Source of the DNA: an uncultured Flavobacterium sp.
GTDB lineage: Bacteria > Bacteroidota > Bacteroidia > Flavobacteriales > Flavobacteriaceae
Reading direction: 5' to 3'
Length of the DNA stretch: 64,000 nt
Assembly (NCBI RefSeq): GCF_943913405.1
Contig: NZ_CALTYA010000003.1
Span: 1-64,000 of the forward strand
Position 1 is the stretch's first letter, and every line of letters begins with the position of its first letter. Under the pieces are notes generated by a model, which searched no databases, was not told the DNA's origin, and worked only from the letters and a program-made list of their open reading frames with translations. The translations under genes and the position numbers were made by a program. Of the stretch, positions 43,901 through 52,043 are shown piece by piece.

Positions 43901-44399
43901 TTTTAAGGCGTTAGGACCGCGTTTTGGTAAGGATATGGGATTGATTTCCAAAGAGATACAAAATTTATCTCAAGAGCAAATCAATGAATTAGATAAGAAC
44001 GGTACGTTAGATATTGTTATTTCAGGGAAAAGTATTAATTTAACTTCTGAAGACGTGGAGATTTCATCTCAAGATATCGAAGGTTGGTTGGTCGCAAATG
44101 CAAACGGAATTACGGTCGCTTTGGACATCACAATCTCTGATGAATTGAGAAAAGAGGGAATCGCAAGAGAGTTGGTTAACCGCATTCAAAACATCCGAAA
44201 AGATTCAGGTTTTGAGGTGACAGATAAGATCAAGGTGCAAGTCCAAAAAGATGGTATTTTAGAAGAAGCTTTGCAGGCCAATTCAGAATACATCAAGGCA
44301 GAAACACTTACCGAAGAGCTGTTAATTGAGGATCAAGTGGAAAATGGTATAGAAGTTGAGTTTGATAACATTAAAACAAGGATATTAATTTCAAAATAA
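40998..44399 (+). CDS. ileS: Isoleucyl-tRNA synthetase, IleS2 type with GXHH motif
   Basis: The 1133-residue class I enzyme charges tRNA-Ile. The length and the segment PPSANGLPGIHHVMARAIKD place it with the eukaryote-like IleS2 group rather than the roughly 930-residue IleS1. The first signature, normally HxGH, reads GIHH at residues 57-60. KMSKS is intact in KMSKSKGNTIDP. The CP1 editing domain has AWTTTPWTLPSNTAL. IleS2 enzymes are known for mupirocin tolerance, and GXHH variants are known for extreme tolerance. It is followed 9 bases later by a DksA-like gene. Confidence 0.95.
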   Translation: MSTKFTEYKGLDLPTVASEVLDFWKKENIFEKSVTTREGNQPYVFFEGPPSANGLPGIHHVMARAIKDIFCRYKTQKGFQVKRKAGWDTHGLPVELGTEKELGITKEDIGKTISIEEYNEACKKTVMRYTDVWNDLTEKMGYWVDMEDPYVTYKPKYMESVWWLLKQIYDKGLLYKGYTIQPYSPKAGTGLSSHEVNQPGAYRDVTDTTIVAQFKTLPETLPSFLQGFGDVHFLAWTTTPWTLPSNTALTVGPKIDYVLVKTFNQYTFEPINVVLAKNLVGKQFGKGFFASEEDADFDKVKNGDKQLPYKILTEAKGADLVGIKYEQLLPYTLPYQNPENAFRVISGDFVTTEDGTGIVHTAPTFGADDAKVAKEATPEVPPMLVLDENGTPVPLVDLQGKFTSHMGDFAGKYVKNEYYDAGTAPEKSVDVEIAIRLKEENKAFKVEKYVHSYPHSWRTDEPLLYYPLDSWFIKVTDVKERMFDLNETINWKPKATGEGRFGNWLKNANDWNLSRSRYWGIPLPIWRTEDKKEEVLIGSVEELYNAIEKSIEAGFQKENPFKGFEIGNMSETNYDLVDLHKNVVDGITLVSASGQPMKRESDLIDVWFDSGSMPYAQWHYPFENKDKIDENKDFPADFIAEGVDQTRGWFYTLHAIGTLVFDKVAYKNVVSNGLVLDKNGIKMSKSKGNTIDPFKTIEEYGPDATRWYMIMNANPWDNLKFDLEGIAEVKRKFFGTLYNTYSFFSLYANIDGFTYSEAEIPLEERPEIDRWILSELNTLVKDVDAFYADYEPTRATRAISDFVQENLSNWYVRLCRRRFWKGEYAQDKIAAYQTLYTCLLTVAKLSAPVAPFFMDKLYRDLTQATHTEDFDSVHLAEFPKYADNFVDKSLESRMQKAQTISSLVLSLRKKEMIKVRQPLQKVMIPVLDDRQKAEIEAVSDLIKAEVNVKEIELLDDASGILVKQIKPNFKALGPRFGKDMGLISKEIQNLSQEQINELDKNGTLDIVISGKSINLTSEDVEISSQDIEGWLVANANGITVALDITISDELRKEGIARELVNRIQNIRKDSGFEVTDKIKVQVQKDGILEEALQANSEYIKAETLTEELLIEDQVENGIEVEFDNIKTRILISK

Positions 44400-44408
44400 A
44401 TCAAAAAT

Positions 44409-44789
44409 ATGGTAGATGAAATTGCAAGATACTCAGATGCTGATTTAGCAGAGTTCAAAGAAATTATTTTAAACAAAATACAAAAAGCGCAATCTGATTT
44501 AGATTTGATCAAAAGCGCCTATATGAATGACCTAAACAACGGTACAGATGATACATCGCCAACGTTCAAGGCTTTCGAAGAAGGAAGTGAAACAATGTCT
44601 AAAGAAGCGAACTCTCAATTGGCAATCCGTCAAGAAAAGTTTATCCGTGACTTGAAAAATGCACTTTTCCGTGTAGAAAACAAGACCTACGGAATTTGCA
44701 AAGTTACTGGCAAATTGATCGGAAAGGAAAGATTGAAAATTGTTCCCCACGCGACAATGAGTATTGAAGCAAAGAACTTGCAACGATAA
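44409..44789 (+). CDS. TraR/DksA family protein
   Basis: The 126-residue protein has the coiled-coil N-terminal region and the C-terminal DksA core YGICKVTGKLIGKERLKIVPHA. Only one of the usual four zinc-finger cysteines remains, as in many Bacteroidota members, so zinc binding is doubtful. DksA-like proteins modulate RNA polymerase through the secondary channel. It is cotranscribed with ileS and ends at a terminator. Confidence 0.9.
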   Translation: MVDEIARYSDADLAEFKEIILNKIQKAQSDLDLIKSAYMNDLNNGTDDTSPTFKAFEEGSETMSKEANSQLAIRQEKFIRDLKNALFRVENKTYGICKVTGKLIGKERLKIVPHATMSIEAKNLQR

Positions 44790-44808
44790 GCTTAGACTAA
44801 AAAATATA

Positions 44809-44831
44809 AACGCTCCAAAATTTGGGGCGTT
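44809..44831 (+). terminator. Terminator after ileS-dksA-like
   Basis: Arms AACGCTCC and GGGGCGTT (one G-U) with an AAAATTT loop and a following T run. Confidence 0.8.
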
Positions 44832-44881
44832 TTTTATGTTTTATTGCCAAAAGTAAAATAAAAAGACTCAGCAAAAATTAT

Positions 44882-44889
44882 TATATTTG
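44882..44889 (+). promoter_or_regulatory. mntA -7 box
   Basis: TATATTTG matches TAnnTTTG and lies 17 bases before the mntA ATG at 44907. Confidence 0.5.
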
Positions 44890-44906
44890 GGTTAAAATAT
44901 AAAGTA

Positions 44907-45206
44907 ATGCATTTTCTAGAAAAGTATCAGTCCGATATTAATAAACTTTGTAGAGCGCACAAAGTAAAGGCATTGTATGCATTCGGATCTGTAATTACCG
45001 AAAAATTTAACGATGAAAGTGATGTAGATTTAGTAGTTGATTTTCAACAAATAGATGTTTTAGATTATGCTGATAACTATTTTGACTTGAAATTTTCACT
45101 TGAAGATATATTAAAGCGGGAAGTGGATTTATTAGAAGAAAAAGCAATCAAAAATCCTTACTTTAGAAAAACGCTCAATGAACAACGCGAATTGATTTAT
45201 GGATAA
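44907..45206 (+). CDS. mntA: MntA-type minimal nucleotidyltransferase antitoxin
   Basis: The 99-residue protein has the minimal nucleotidyltransferase motif GS-x10-D-x-D (GSVITEKFNDESDVDLVVD, residues 27-45) and little else. In MntA/HepT pairs this enzyme adenylylates the HEPN partner and blocks its RNase activity. The gene overlaps the HEPN gene by 8 bases, giving tight coupling. It has its own -7 box. Confidence 0.9.
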   Translation: MHFLEKYQSDINKLCRAHKVKALYAFGSVITEKFNDESDVDLVVDFQQIDVLDYADNYFDLKFSLEDILKREVDLLEEKAIKNPYFRKTLNEQRELIYG

Positions 45207-45534
45207 TGACATAAAAACGTGGCTTTTTGATATTCTCAATTCGATAAATGAGATAAACATTTTTATTGGTCAACCTAGAATTTTTACCAATTATGAAAAC
45301 GATTTGCGTACAAAACGCGCCGTAGAACGAAACATTGAAATAATTGGCGAAGCAATGAATAGAGTCCTTAAACAGAATGACCAAATCGAGATTTCAGATT
45401 CTAAAAAAATAGTGGCAGTCAGAAATAGAATTATACACGGATATGATTCGGTCTCAGATGATGTGATTTGGGGAATTGTAATCAAGCAACTTCCGATTTT
45501 AAAGACAGAGATAGAAAAGTTACTCCAAGAATAA
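45199..45534 (+). CDS. hepT: HepT-type HEPN toxin (DUF86)
   Basis: The 111-residue helical protein carries the HEPN RNase motif RNRIIHGY (R-x4-H-x-Y), whose tyrosine is the known adenylylation target in HepT. The rest matches DUF86 (AVERNIEIIGEAMNRVL). Together with MntA it forms a type VII-like toxin-antitoxin pair, with reported roles in stress or phage response. No mobile element surrounds it. Confidence 0.9.
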   Translation: MDNDIKTWLFDILNSINEINIFIGQPRIFTNYENDLRTKRAVERNIEIIGEAMNRVLKQNDQIEISDSKKIVAVRNRIIHGYDSVSDDVIWGIVIKQLPILKTEIEKLLQE

Positions 45535-45539
45535 AAATT

Positions 45540-45563
45540 AAAACGCTCCCAACGGAGCGTTTT
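45540..45563 (+). terminator. Terminator after mntA-hepT
   Basis: Perfect 10-bp arms AAAACGCTCC and GGAGCGTTTT with a short loop and a T run. Confidence 0.88.
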
Positions 45564-45605
45564 TTATAAATAATAATTCCTATTTTTGCCCTCAAAATCT
45601 CTGAA

Positions 45606-46217
45606 ATGTCCCTGAAGAAAGCATATTTACTAGTTATCCTTATATTAATTGTTGACCAGATTTCAAAAATCTACATCAAAACCAATTTCATTTATGGTGA
45701 AGCAGGACAAGTTGACGTAGCCAGCTGGTTCAAAATTCTGTTGATCGAAAACGAAGGAATGGCTTGGGGAACTGAAATTCCAGGTGCTTATGGAAAGCTG
45801 ATCTTGACGCTTTTTAGATTGGTTGCCGTTTCCGGAATCGGTTGGTGGCTTTGGGATTCAGTAAAAAAAGAAAGCTCAAATTTCTTGGTTGTAGCAATTG
45901 CCTTAATCTTGGCGGGAGCTTTTGGAAACATCATTGATTCTGTTTTCTACGGAGTTATTTTTGACCACAGCAACGGACAGACAGCGACATTGTTTTCAGA
46001 CCAGCCTTACGGAACCTGGTTCCATGGGAAAGTGGTCGACATGCTTTATTTTCCAATCTGGGAAGGCGATTTGCCATCTTGGCTAGGCGGAAAACACTTC
46101 ACATTCTTCAATGCAATCTTCAATATTGCCGACATGGCAATCTCAACAGGCGTTGGAATTTTGATTGTTTTCAATAAAAAAGCCTTCGCAAAGCCAAATA
46201 ATCCGGAATTGGCATAA
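45606..46217 (+). CDS. lspA: Lipoprotein signal peptidase
   Basis: The 203-residue inner-membrane aspartyl protease cleaves prolipoproteins. It has four membrane segments and both catalytic-aspartate motifs: GNIIDSVFYGVIFD and FNIADMAISTGVG. It is somewhat longer than the E. coli enzyme (164 aa), as in other Bacteroidota. A -7 box TATTTTTG lies at 45581-45588. Confidence 0.94.
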   Translation: MSLKKAYLLVILILIVDQISKIYIKTNFIYGEAGQVDVASWFKILLIENEGMAWGTEIPGAYGKLILTLFRLVAVSGIGWWLWDSVKKESSNFLVVAIALILAGAFGNIIDSVFYGVIFDHSNGQTATLFSDQPYGTWFHGKVVDMLYFPIWEGDLPSWLGGKHFTFFNAIFNIADMAISTGVGILIVFNKKAFAKPNNPELA

Positions 46218-46220
46218 TTC

Positions 46221-46784
46221 TTAAAAAGAATATATTTTTTCTGGAGTAATACAAAAATCCAAGCGCACATCGCTTTCAAAAATACCGATGATTTCTTCTT
46301 CGGCTTCGAAGAAAGACAATCCGATTTTTATGACGTCTTCTTTGCATTCGGCTAAGAAATTATCATAGAATCCTTTGCCATATCCCACGCGATGTCCTTT
46401 TTTATCAAAAGCCAAAAGCGGTAGAAAAACTACATCTATTTTATTCGAAGGAACTTCAATTCCGTCCAAAGGCTCGGGAATGTTATATTCATTTTTCTTG
46501 AATTTTGTATTGTCAGTCAGCAAATAGTGAGTCATTTTTCTCGTCTCAAAGTTAGATTTCGAAACAATAATTTCTTTGTCTTTTCCAGCTAAAACCTGCA
46601 ATAAAAACTCGGTATCCACTTCTTTATGTTCTGTTATAGGAAGAAAAATATGATAATATAATTTATTCCAAATGTCAGATTTTACCGCTTGATTTGCTAT
46701 TGCAAGACTTTTATCCTCAATTTTATCAGAAGAAAGTTGCGCTCTTAAAGCCTTATATTTTATTCGTAATTCTTTTTTGTGCAT
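46221..46784 (-). CDS. 5-formyltetrahydrofolate cyclo-ligase
   Basis: The 187-residue enzyme converts 5-formyl-THF to 5,10-methenyl-THF. Landmarks are KKELRIKYKALRAQLSS at the N terminus and DVVFLPLLAFDKKGHRVGYG followed by GKGFYDNFL, the ATP/folate site. ATG 46784 is used; the longer frame to 46913 overlaps the neighbouring hydrolase gene. It faces lspA convergently with a 3-base gap. Confidence 0.92.
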   Translation of the reverse strand: MHKKELRIKYKALRAQLSSDKIEDKSLAIANQAVKSDIWNKLYYHIFLPITEHKEVDTEFLLQVLAGKDKEIIVSKSNFETRKMTHYLLTDNTKFKKNEYNIPEPLDGIEVPSNKIDVVFLPLLAFDKKGHRVGYGKGFYDNFLAECKEDVIKIGLSFFEAEEEIIGIFESDVRLDFCITPEKIYSF

Positions 46785-46839
46785 TTGAATTTGTTTTTTG
46801 CGAATCTTCGTGACTTTTTCTTTGTGAATCTCCTTGTAA

Positions 46840-47820
46840 TCAAACTTCCCCGTATTCCAAATCACTAGAAATATGAAAAATCGCATCGCCTTGATAGACA
46901 ATCGGAGCGTCATTTACATTAATCACAAAACCGGCATTTGGCGCCTTAACCTTAATTTCCACTTTCCCATAAGGATCAGAAATAGTTGCCAAAACTTCCC
47001 CTTTTTGAACATAATTTCCAATAGTTGTAAAGCCTTTGAACATGCCAGAATTCTTGGCGCGAACCCAGCCCGATTTTTCAATATAAATCGTTTTTTTCTC
47101 TGGATGAAAAACTAATTTCTTAGGATTTAGCATTCCGAAATGGTTCAAGAAACGTTTTGTTCCTTCGACGCCTTCTCTTGTGATAGAATCATTTATATCT
47201 AAAGATTTTCCGCCCTCAAAAAGCAACATTTTTACGCCTAATTTATCGCAAGAATTTCGAAATGATCCCGGAATATTTTTAGAATACAAAGCAAAAGGAG
47301 AATGAAAAACATCTGCCAAAGCTTTCAATTCAGGATTATTCGGAACGAGGCGAATCTGCGGTGCATTAAATCGGCAAGCGCCTCCGGCATGAAAATCGAT
47401 GCAATAATCCACATTCGGAATAATTTCTTTCAATAAATAATAAGCAAATCGGCTCGCCAAAGAACCATTTTTACTTCCTGGAAAAACACGGTTCATGTCT
47501 CTTCCGTCAGGAAATTCGCGGGTTTGATTTAAAAATCCGAAGACATTAATTGTTGGAATACAGATTATGGTTCCGATTTTAGGCTTGTTGATTTTTTGGA
47601 CGATCAACTGCCTCACGATTTCCACTCCGTTGATTTCGTCGCCGTGCAAGCCCGCAGAAAATAAAACTGTCGGCCCGTCAATTTGGGAACGCTCAATAAT
47701 CACCGGAATTTTTAATTTGGTCATCGTATGGAGTTTTGCGATCTCCATATTTAAGGTGCGGCTTTCGCCAGGCAGAATCGTTTCGCCTAAAATCGTCAAG
47801 TTTTTTTGAGTTTTCGCCAT
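46840..47820 (-). CDS. Succinylglutamate desuccinylase/aspartoacylase family protein
   Basis: The 326-residue zinc hydrolase has the metal motif GLHGDEINGVE (H59, E62) and a downstream histidine in DYCIDFHAGG, plus a beta-rich C-terminal region (residues about 250-320) resembling a biotinyl/lipoyl-like barrel. No arginine-succinyltransferase genes are nearby, so the true substrate is open. Confidence 0.88.
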   Translation of the reverse strand: MAKTQKNLTILGETILPGESRTLNMEIAKLHTMTKLKIPVIIERSQIDGPTVLFSAGLHGDEINGVEIVRQLIVQKINKPKIGTIICIPTINVFGFLNQTREFPDGRDMNRVFPGSKNGSLASRFAYYLLKEIIPNVDYCIDFHAGGACRFNAPQIRLVPNNPELKALADVFHSPFALYSKNIPGSFRNSCDKLGVKMLLFEGGKSLDINDSITREGVEGTKRFLNHFGMLNPKKLVFHPEKKTIYIEKSGWVRAKNSGMFKGFTTIGNYVQKGEVLATISDPYGKVEIKVKAPNAGFVINVNDAPIVYQGDAIFHISSDLEYGEV

Positions 47821-47905
47821 AATCTGTAAGAAAATATAAATGTATAAAATTCAAAATTGCGAAAGCCAAATATTTGCTAAAACCATCTAAAATCAAAATT
47901 CTGGG

Positions 47906-47937
47906 TTTGCAATTCGCAATTTTTGCCCTTAACTTTG
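47906..47937 (+). promoter_or_regulatory. uvrC promoter
   Basis: TTTG at 47906-47909 and TAACTTTG at 47930-47937 are 20 bases apart, a full consensus promoter. The uvrC ATG starts only five bases after the -7 box, implying a leaderless or nearly leaderless mRNA. Confidence 0.75.
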
Positions 47938-47941
47938 TTAC

Positions 47942-49738
47942 ATGCAAAATCCACTCGAACTTCAAATCCAAACTTTGCCCGACAGTCCGGGTGTTTATCA
48001 GTATTATGATAAAGAAGACAAGATTTTGTATGTCGGAAAAGCAAAAAATCTAAAGAAAAGAGTTGCTTCTTATTTTAGCAAAACACACGATAATGCACGG
48101 ACAAACGTGATGGTTCGAAAGATTGTTTCGATTCGTCATATCGTTGTCCCGACGGAAACTGATGCGTTGCTTTTGGAAAACAATTTGATCAAAAAGCTCC
48201 AGCCACGTTACAATGTTTTGCTGAAAGATGACAAAACTTATCCTTGGATTTGCATCAAAAGAGAACCTTTTTCAAGAATTTTTACGACTCGAAACATGGT
48301 CAAAGACGGTTCGGAATATTTCGGACCTTACACCAGTTTCAAGACCGTTCACACGCTTTTAGATTTGATCAAAGAATTATATCAATTGCGGACTTGCAAC
48401 TATGATTTGACCAGAGAAAATATCAATTCTGGGAAATATAAAGTTTGTTTAGAATATCATATTGGAAATTGCAAAGGGCCTTGTGAAGGTCATCAATCCT
48501 TAGAAGATTACCAAAAAAATATAGATGCGATTCGAGAAATTTTGAAAGGAAATTTCAAGGAAAGCTTGAAAGATTTCAAAACGCTGATGAAAAATCTCGC
48601 TTCAGAAATGAAGTTTGAACAGGCGCAAAAAATAAAGGACAAGATTGATATTTTAGAAAACTACCAGTCACGTTCTACAATCGTGAATCCGAGGATTTCA
48701 AATGTGGACGTTTTCTCGATTATTTCGGATGAAAGCGCGGCGTTTGTGAACTTCCTTCAGATTTCCCACGGAGCGATTATTCGTTCGCATACCTTAGAAA
48801 TCAAAAAGAAATTAGACGAACCCGATGAAGAATTATTGGAATTGGCAGTTGTCGAATTAAGGGAGCGTTTCAAGTTATTATCAAGAGAAATTATTGTTCC
48901 TTTTGAGATTGATTTGGGCGAAAGCGTAAAAGTTACGGTGCCACAATTAGGCGATAAAAAACAGCTTTTGGATTTGTCTGTAAGAAATGCAAAATTCTTC
49001 AGAATGGACCAATTAAAGCAATTGCAAATCGTAGATCCAGATCGTCATACCAATCGAATTATGGCACAAATGCAGAAAGATTTGCGACTTTCTGTAGAGC
49101 CACGACACATCGAATGTTTTGACAACTCGAATATTCAAGGAACAAATCCGGTGGCGGCATGCGTTGTCTTTAAGGGCGGAAAACCCAGCAAAAAAGACTA
49201 CCGGCATTTCAATATAAAAACCGTCGAAGGTCCGAATGACTTTGCTTCGATGGAAGAAGTGGTTTACAGAAGGTATAAAAGATTGCTCGATGAAGAACAG
49301 CCTTTGCCGCAATTGATTATTATCGATGGCGGAAAAGGGCAATTGTCTTCGGCTTTGAAGAGCTTGGATGATTTGAATTTAAGAGGAAAAATTGCCATTA
49401 TCGGAATTGCAAAACGCCTTGAAGAATTATTTTATCCGGGAGATTCAATTCCTTTATATTTAGATAAAAAATCAGAAACTTTAAAAGTCATCCAGCAATT
49501 GCGGAATGAAGCGCACCGTTTTGGAATCACGCACCATCGCGATAAACGAAGCAAAGGTGCTTTGAAAACTTCCGTTGAAACCATTCCTGGAATCGGTGAA
49601 AAAACGATGATTACATTAATAAAACATTTCAAATCTGTTAAAAGATTGTCTCAGGCAACAGAAAAGGAAATTTCTGACGTTGTAGGTGTTTCAAAAGCGA
49701 AAAAAATTACCGACTTTTACAATCCACCAAGTAATTAA
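47942..49738 (+). CDS. uvrC: Excinuclease ABC subunit C
   Basis: The 598-residue nuclease makes both incisions in nucleotide excision repair. It has the GIY-YIG domain (DSPGVYQYYDKEDKILYVGK at 14-33), the UVR domain (SEMKFEQAQKIKDKIDILE), the RNase H-like endonuclease core (ECFDNSNIQGTNPVAACVVF) and C-terminal helix-hairpin-helix motifs (TIPGIGEKT, VVGVSKAKKI). The cysteine motif for the Fe-S cluster is seen in C-YHIGNCKGPCEG. It is full length. Confidence 0.97.
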   Translation: MQNPLELQIQTLPDSPGVYQYYDKEDKILYVGKAKNLKKRVASYFSKTHDNARTNVMVRKIVSIRHIVVPTETDALLLENNLIKKLQPRYNVLLKDDKTYPWICIKREPFSRIFTTRNMVKDGSEYFGPYTSFKTVHTLLDLIKELYQLRTCNYDLTRENINSGKYKVCLEYHIGNCKGPCEGHQSLEDYQKNIDAIREILKGNFKESLKDFKTLMKNLASEMKFEQAQKIKDKIDILENYQSRSTIVNPRISNVDVFSIISDESAAFVNFLQISHGAIIRSHTLEIKKKLDEPDEELLELAVVELRERFKLLSREIIVPFEIDLGESVKVTVPQLGDKKQLLDLSVRNAKFFRMDQLKQLQIVDPDRHTNRIMAQMQKDLRLSVEPRHIECFDNSNIQGTNPVAACVVFKGGKPSKKDYRHFNIKTVEGPNDFASMEEVVYRRYKRLLDEEQPLPQLIIIDGGKGQLSSALKSLDDLNLRGKIAIIGIAKRLEELFYPGDSIPLYLDKKSETLKVIQQLRNEAHRFGITHHRDKRSKGALKTSVETIPGIGEKTMITLIKHFKSVKRLSQATEKEISDVVGVSKAKKITDFYNPPSN

Positions 49739-49743
49739 TTCTC

Positions 49744-51948
49744 ATGAAAAAAATTGCTCTTATATTCTTTCTGATATTTTCGGTGTCAGTTACGTTTGCG
49801 CAAGGGCAAAAAAAGCCTAAAATTGGCTTGGTTTTAAGTGGTGGCGGTGCAAAAGGATTGGCGCATATTGGCGTTTTAAAAGTTTTAGAAGAAGAAGGAA
49901 TAGAGGTTTCTTATATCGGAGGAACCAGCATGGGCGCAATTATCGGCGGACTTTATGCTTCCGGATATAAAGCTTACCAAATCGATTCTATTTTTAAAAC
50001 TACAGATTATGACGCACTGATTCAGGATTATATTCCGAGATCTTCCAAAAATTTCTATGAAAAGAGAAACGACGAACTTTATGCGCTTTCTCTTCCTTTT
50101 AATGGAGGAAAAATTGGTATTCCAAGAGCGCTTTCCAAAGGACTTTACAACTACAATTTAATCAGCAAATTAACGCATAATGTTAGGCATATTACTGATT
50201 TTAATGATTTGCCGATTCCGTTTTTGTGTATTGCGACAGATATCGAAACTGGTCAGCAGGTTTTGCTGAACAAAGGTTCTTTGCCTCAGGCGATTATTGC
50301 GAGCGCTGCGTTTCCATCGCTTTATATGCCTATTGAAATTGACGGAAAACTTTTGATTGACGGAGGCGTCGTGAATAATTATCCGATTCAGGAAGTGAAA
50401 CATTTGGGTGCGGATATAATTATTGGCGTTGATGTTCAGGACGGTTTTAAGGATAGGAAAGGCTTGAGCGATGCGACTAAAATTTTGGTTCAGATTACGA
50501 ATATGCAGATGATCCAAAAAATGCCCAGAAATATTAATGCGACTGATATTTACATCAAGCCAGATATTGAAGGTTTCAACGTAATTTCTTTCGATCAAGG
50601 CGGAGAAATCATCAAGAGAGGAGAAGAAGCTGCAAGAAAAGTTATCGAAAAACTGCAGAAATTCGGAGATAAATACAAGCGAAATCCGATAAGCACGTTG
50701 TCGCCAGGAAAAGACAGCCTGCAGATCAGCGAGATTAAAACCACGCCTTTGGAAAATTATACGAGATCTTATGTGATTGGAAAACTTGGATTTAAGGCGG
50801 GAACAAAAATTTCTTATGAAGATCTTGACAAAGGCATAAATACGCTGAATGCGACTCAAAATTTCAGCAGCATCAGCTATTCTTTTACAAAATCGGGTGA
50901 TTATGACATATTGAATATGGATCTTATTGAAAATCCGACGAAGACTTATCTGAAATTCGGGATTCATTATGACGGATTATATAAAAGTGCCGTTTTGCTG
51001 AATGCTACGCAGAAGAAACTCTTGTTTAAAAATGATGTGATTTCTGCGGATATTGGGCTTGGAGATAATTTTAGGTATTATCTAGATTATTACGTAGACA
51101 ATGGTTTTTATTGGAGTTATGGAATAAAATCAAGATTTAATACTTTCAACAGGAATGTTTTGACCGACTTTAGCGATGGCGATTTATTGAATCTGTTTGG
51201 CTTGAATTCTATCAATATAGATTATACCGATTTTTCAAACCAGATTTATTTTCAGACGATTTTTGTGCAGAAATTTTTAATCGGCGGCGGCTTAGAATAC
51301 AAGCATTTGAAAATCAAGACAAGCACGCTTGAAAACACAAATCCGATCTTGGAAAACAGTGATTATGTAACCACTTTCGGTTATTTGAAATATGATTCTT
51401 ACGATAAGAAATATTTCCCAAAGAGCGGTGTTTTATTCTGTGGAGACATACAGACTTTTCTTTATTCTTCTAATTATACCAATATTTTTGAGCGCTTTTC
51501 AATCTTGAAGGGAGAATTGGGCTATGCCAAAACATTCTTTAATAAATTTACCGTAAATCTTCAAACAGAAGCCGGATTCACCATTGGCGAGCAAAGCATC
51601 AAATTCTTTGATTTTGTATTGGGCGGTTATGGTTTTAACATGATCAATAATTTCAGGCCTTTTTATGGCTATGATTTCGTAAGCCTTTCCGGAAACAGCT
51701 ATATTAAAGGCGCGGCGACTTTTGATTATGAGGTTTTTAGAAAGAATCATATAAATTTTACCGCAAATTATGCCAATATCGGAGCAAAACTATTCGATTC
51801 AGATCAATGGTATGAACAGCCAAATTATTCAGGATATGCTTTTGGTTACGGACTAGAAACCATTGTTGGGCCGGTAGAATTGAAACATTCTTGGTCGCCA
51901 GAAACCGGAGATCACTACACTTGGTTCAGTATCGGATTCTCGTTTTAA
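49744..51948 (+). CDS. Patatin-like phospholipase with POTRA and outer-membrane barrel
   Basis: The 734-residue protein has a signal peptide and then a patatin domain with the oxyanion motif GGGAKGLAHIG, the Ser-Asp dyad S62 (GGTSMG) and D206 (IDGGVVNNYP). A single POTRA-like region (about residues 345-405) follows, and a C-terminal beta barrel of the BamA/Omp85 surface-antigen type ends in WFSIGFSF. The layout matches the type Vd PlpD/FplA class. The catalytic pair is intact, so lipase activity is likely at the outer membrane. It starts 5 bases after uvrC. Confidence 0.9.
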   Translation: MKKIALIFFLIFSVSVTFAQGQKKPKIGLVLSGGGAKGLAHIGVLKVLEEEGIEVSYIGGTSMGAIIGGLYASGYKAYQIDSIFKTTDYDALIQDYIPRSSKNFYEKRNDELYALSLPFNGGKIGIPRALSKGLYNYNLISKLTHNVRHITDFNDLPIPFLCIATDIETGQQVLLNKGSLPQAIIASAAFPSLYMPIEIDGKLLIDGGVVNNYPIQEVKHLGADIIIGVDVQDGFKDRKGLSDATKILVQITNMQMIQKMPRNINATDIYIKPDIEGFNVISFDQGGEIIKRGEEAARKVIEKLQKFGDKYKRNPISTLSPGKDSLQISEIKTTPLENYTRSYVIGKLGFKAGTKISYEDLDKGINTLNATQNFSSISYSFTKSGDYDILNMDLIENPTKTYLKFGIHYDGLYKSAVLLNATQKKLLFKNDVISADIGLGDNFRYYLDYYVDNGFYWSYGIKSRFNTFNRNVLTDFSDGDLLNLFGLNSINIDYTDFSNQIYFQTIFVQKFLIGGGLEYKHLKIKTSTLENTNPILENSDYVTTFGYLKYDSYDKKYFPKSGVLFCGDIQTFLYSSNYTNIFERFSILKGELGYAKTFFNKFTVNLQTEAGFTIGEQSIKFFDFVLGGYGFNMINNFRPFYGYDFVSLSGNSYIKGAATFDYEVFRKNHINFTANYANIGAKLFDSDQWYEQPNYSGYAFGYGLETIVGPVELKHSWSPETGDHYTWFSIGFSF

Positions 51949-52005
51949 TTATCTTCAAAAAATATTAAACATTAATTTTTTCTGTTAATTATTCTTTAAA
52001 AAAAC

Positions 52006-52013
52006 TATATTTG
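52006..52013 (+). promoter_or_regulatory. Amino acid permease -7 box
   Basis: TATATTTG matches TAnnTTTG, 30 bases before the ATG at 52044. Confidence 0.45.
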
Positions 52014-52043
52014 AAGCCATAAAACAATTAAAGAAGCAAATTT

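Noticed and set aside
44907..45534. MntA/HepT pair considered as part of a larger defence island
   Set aside because: The flanking genes are housekeeping genes and no other defence gene or mobile element is adjacent.
50170..50967. Long 265-codon open frame antisense to the patatin-barrel gene
   Set aside because: It is a shadow frame of a clear gene, with biased composition and no start context or recognisable domain.
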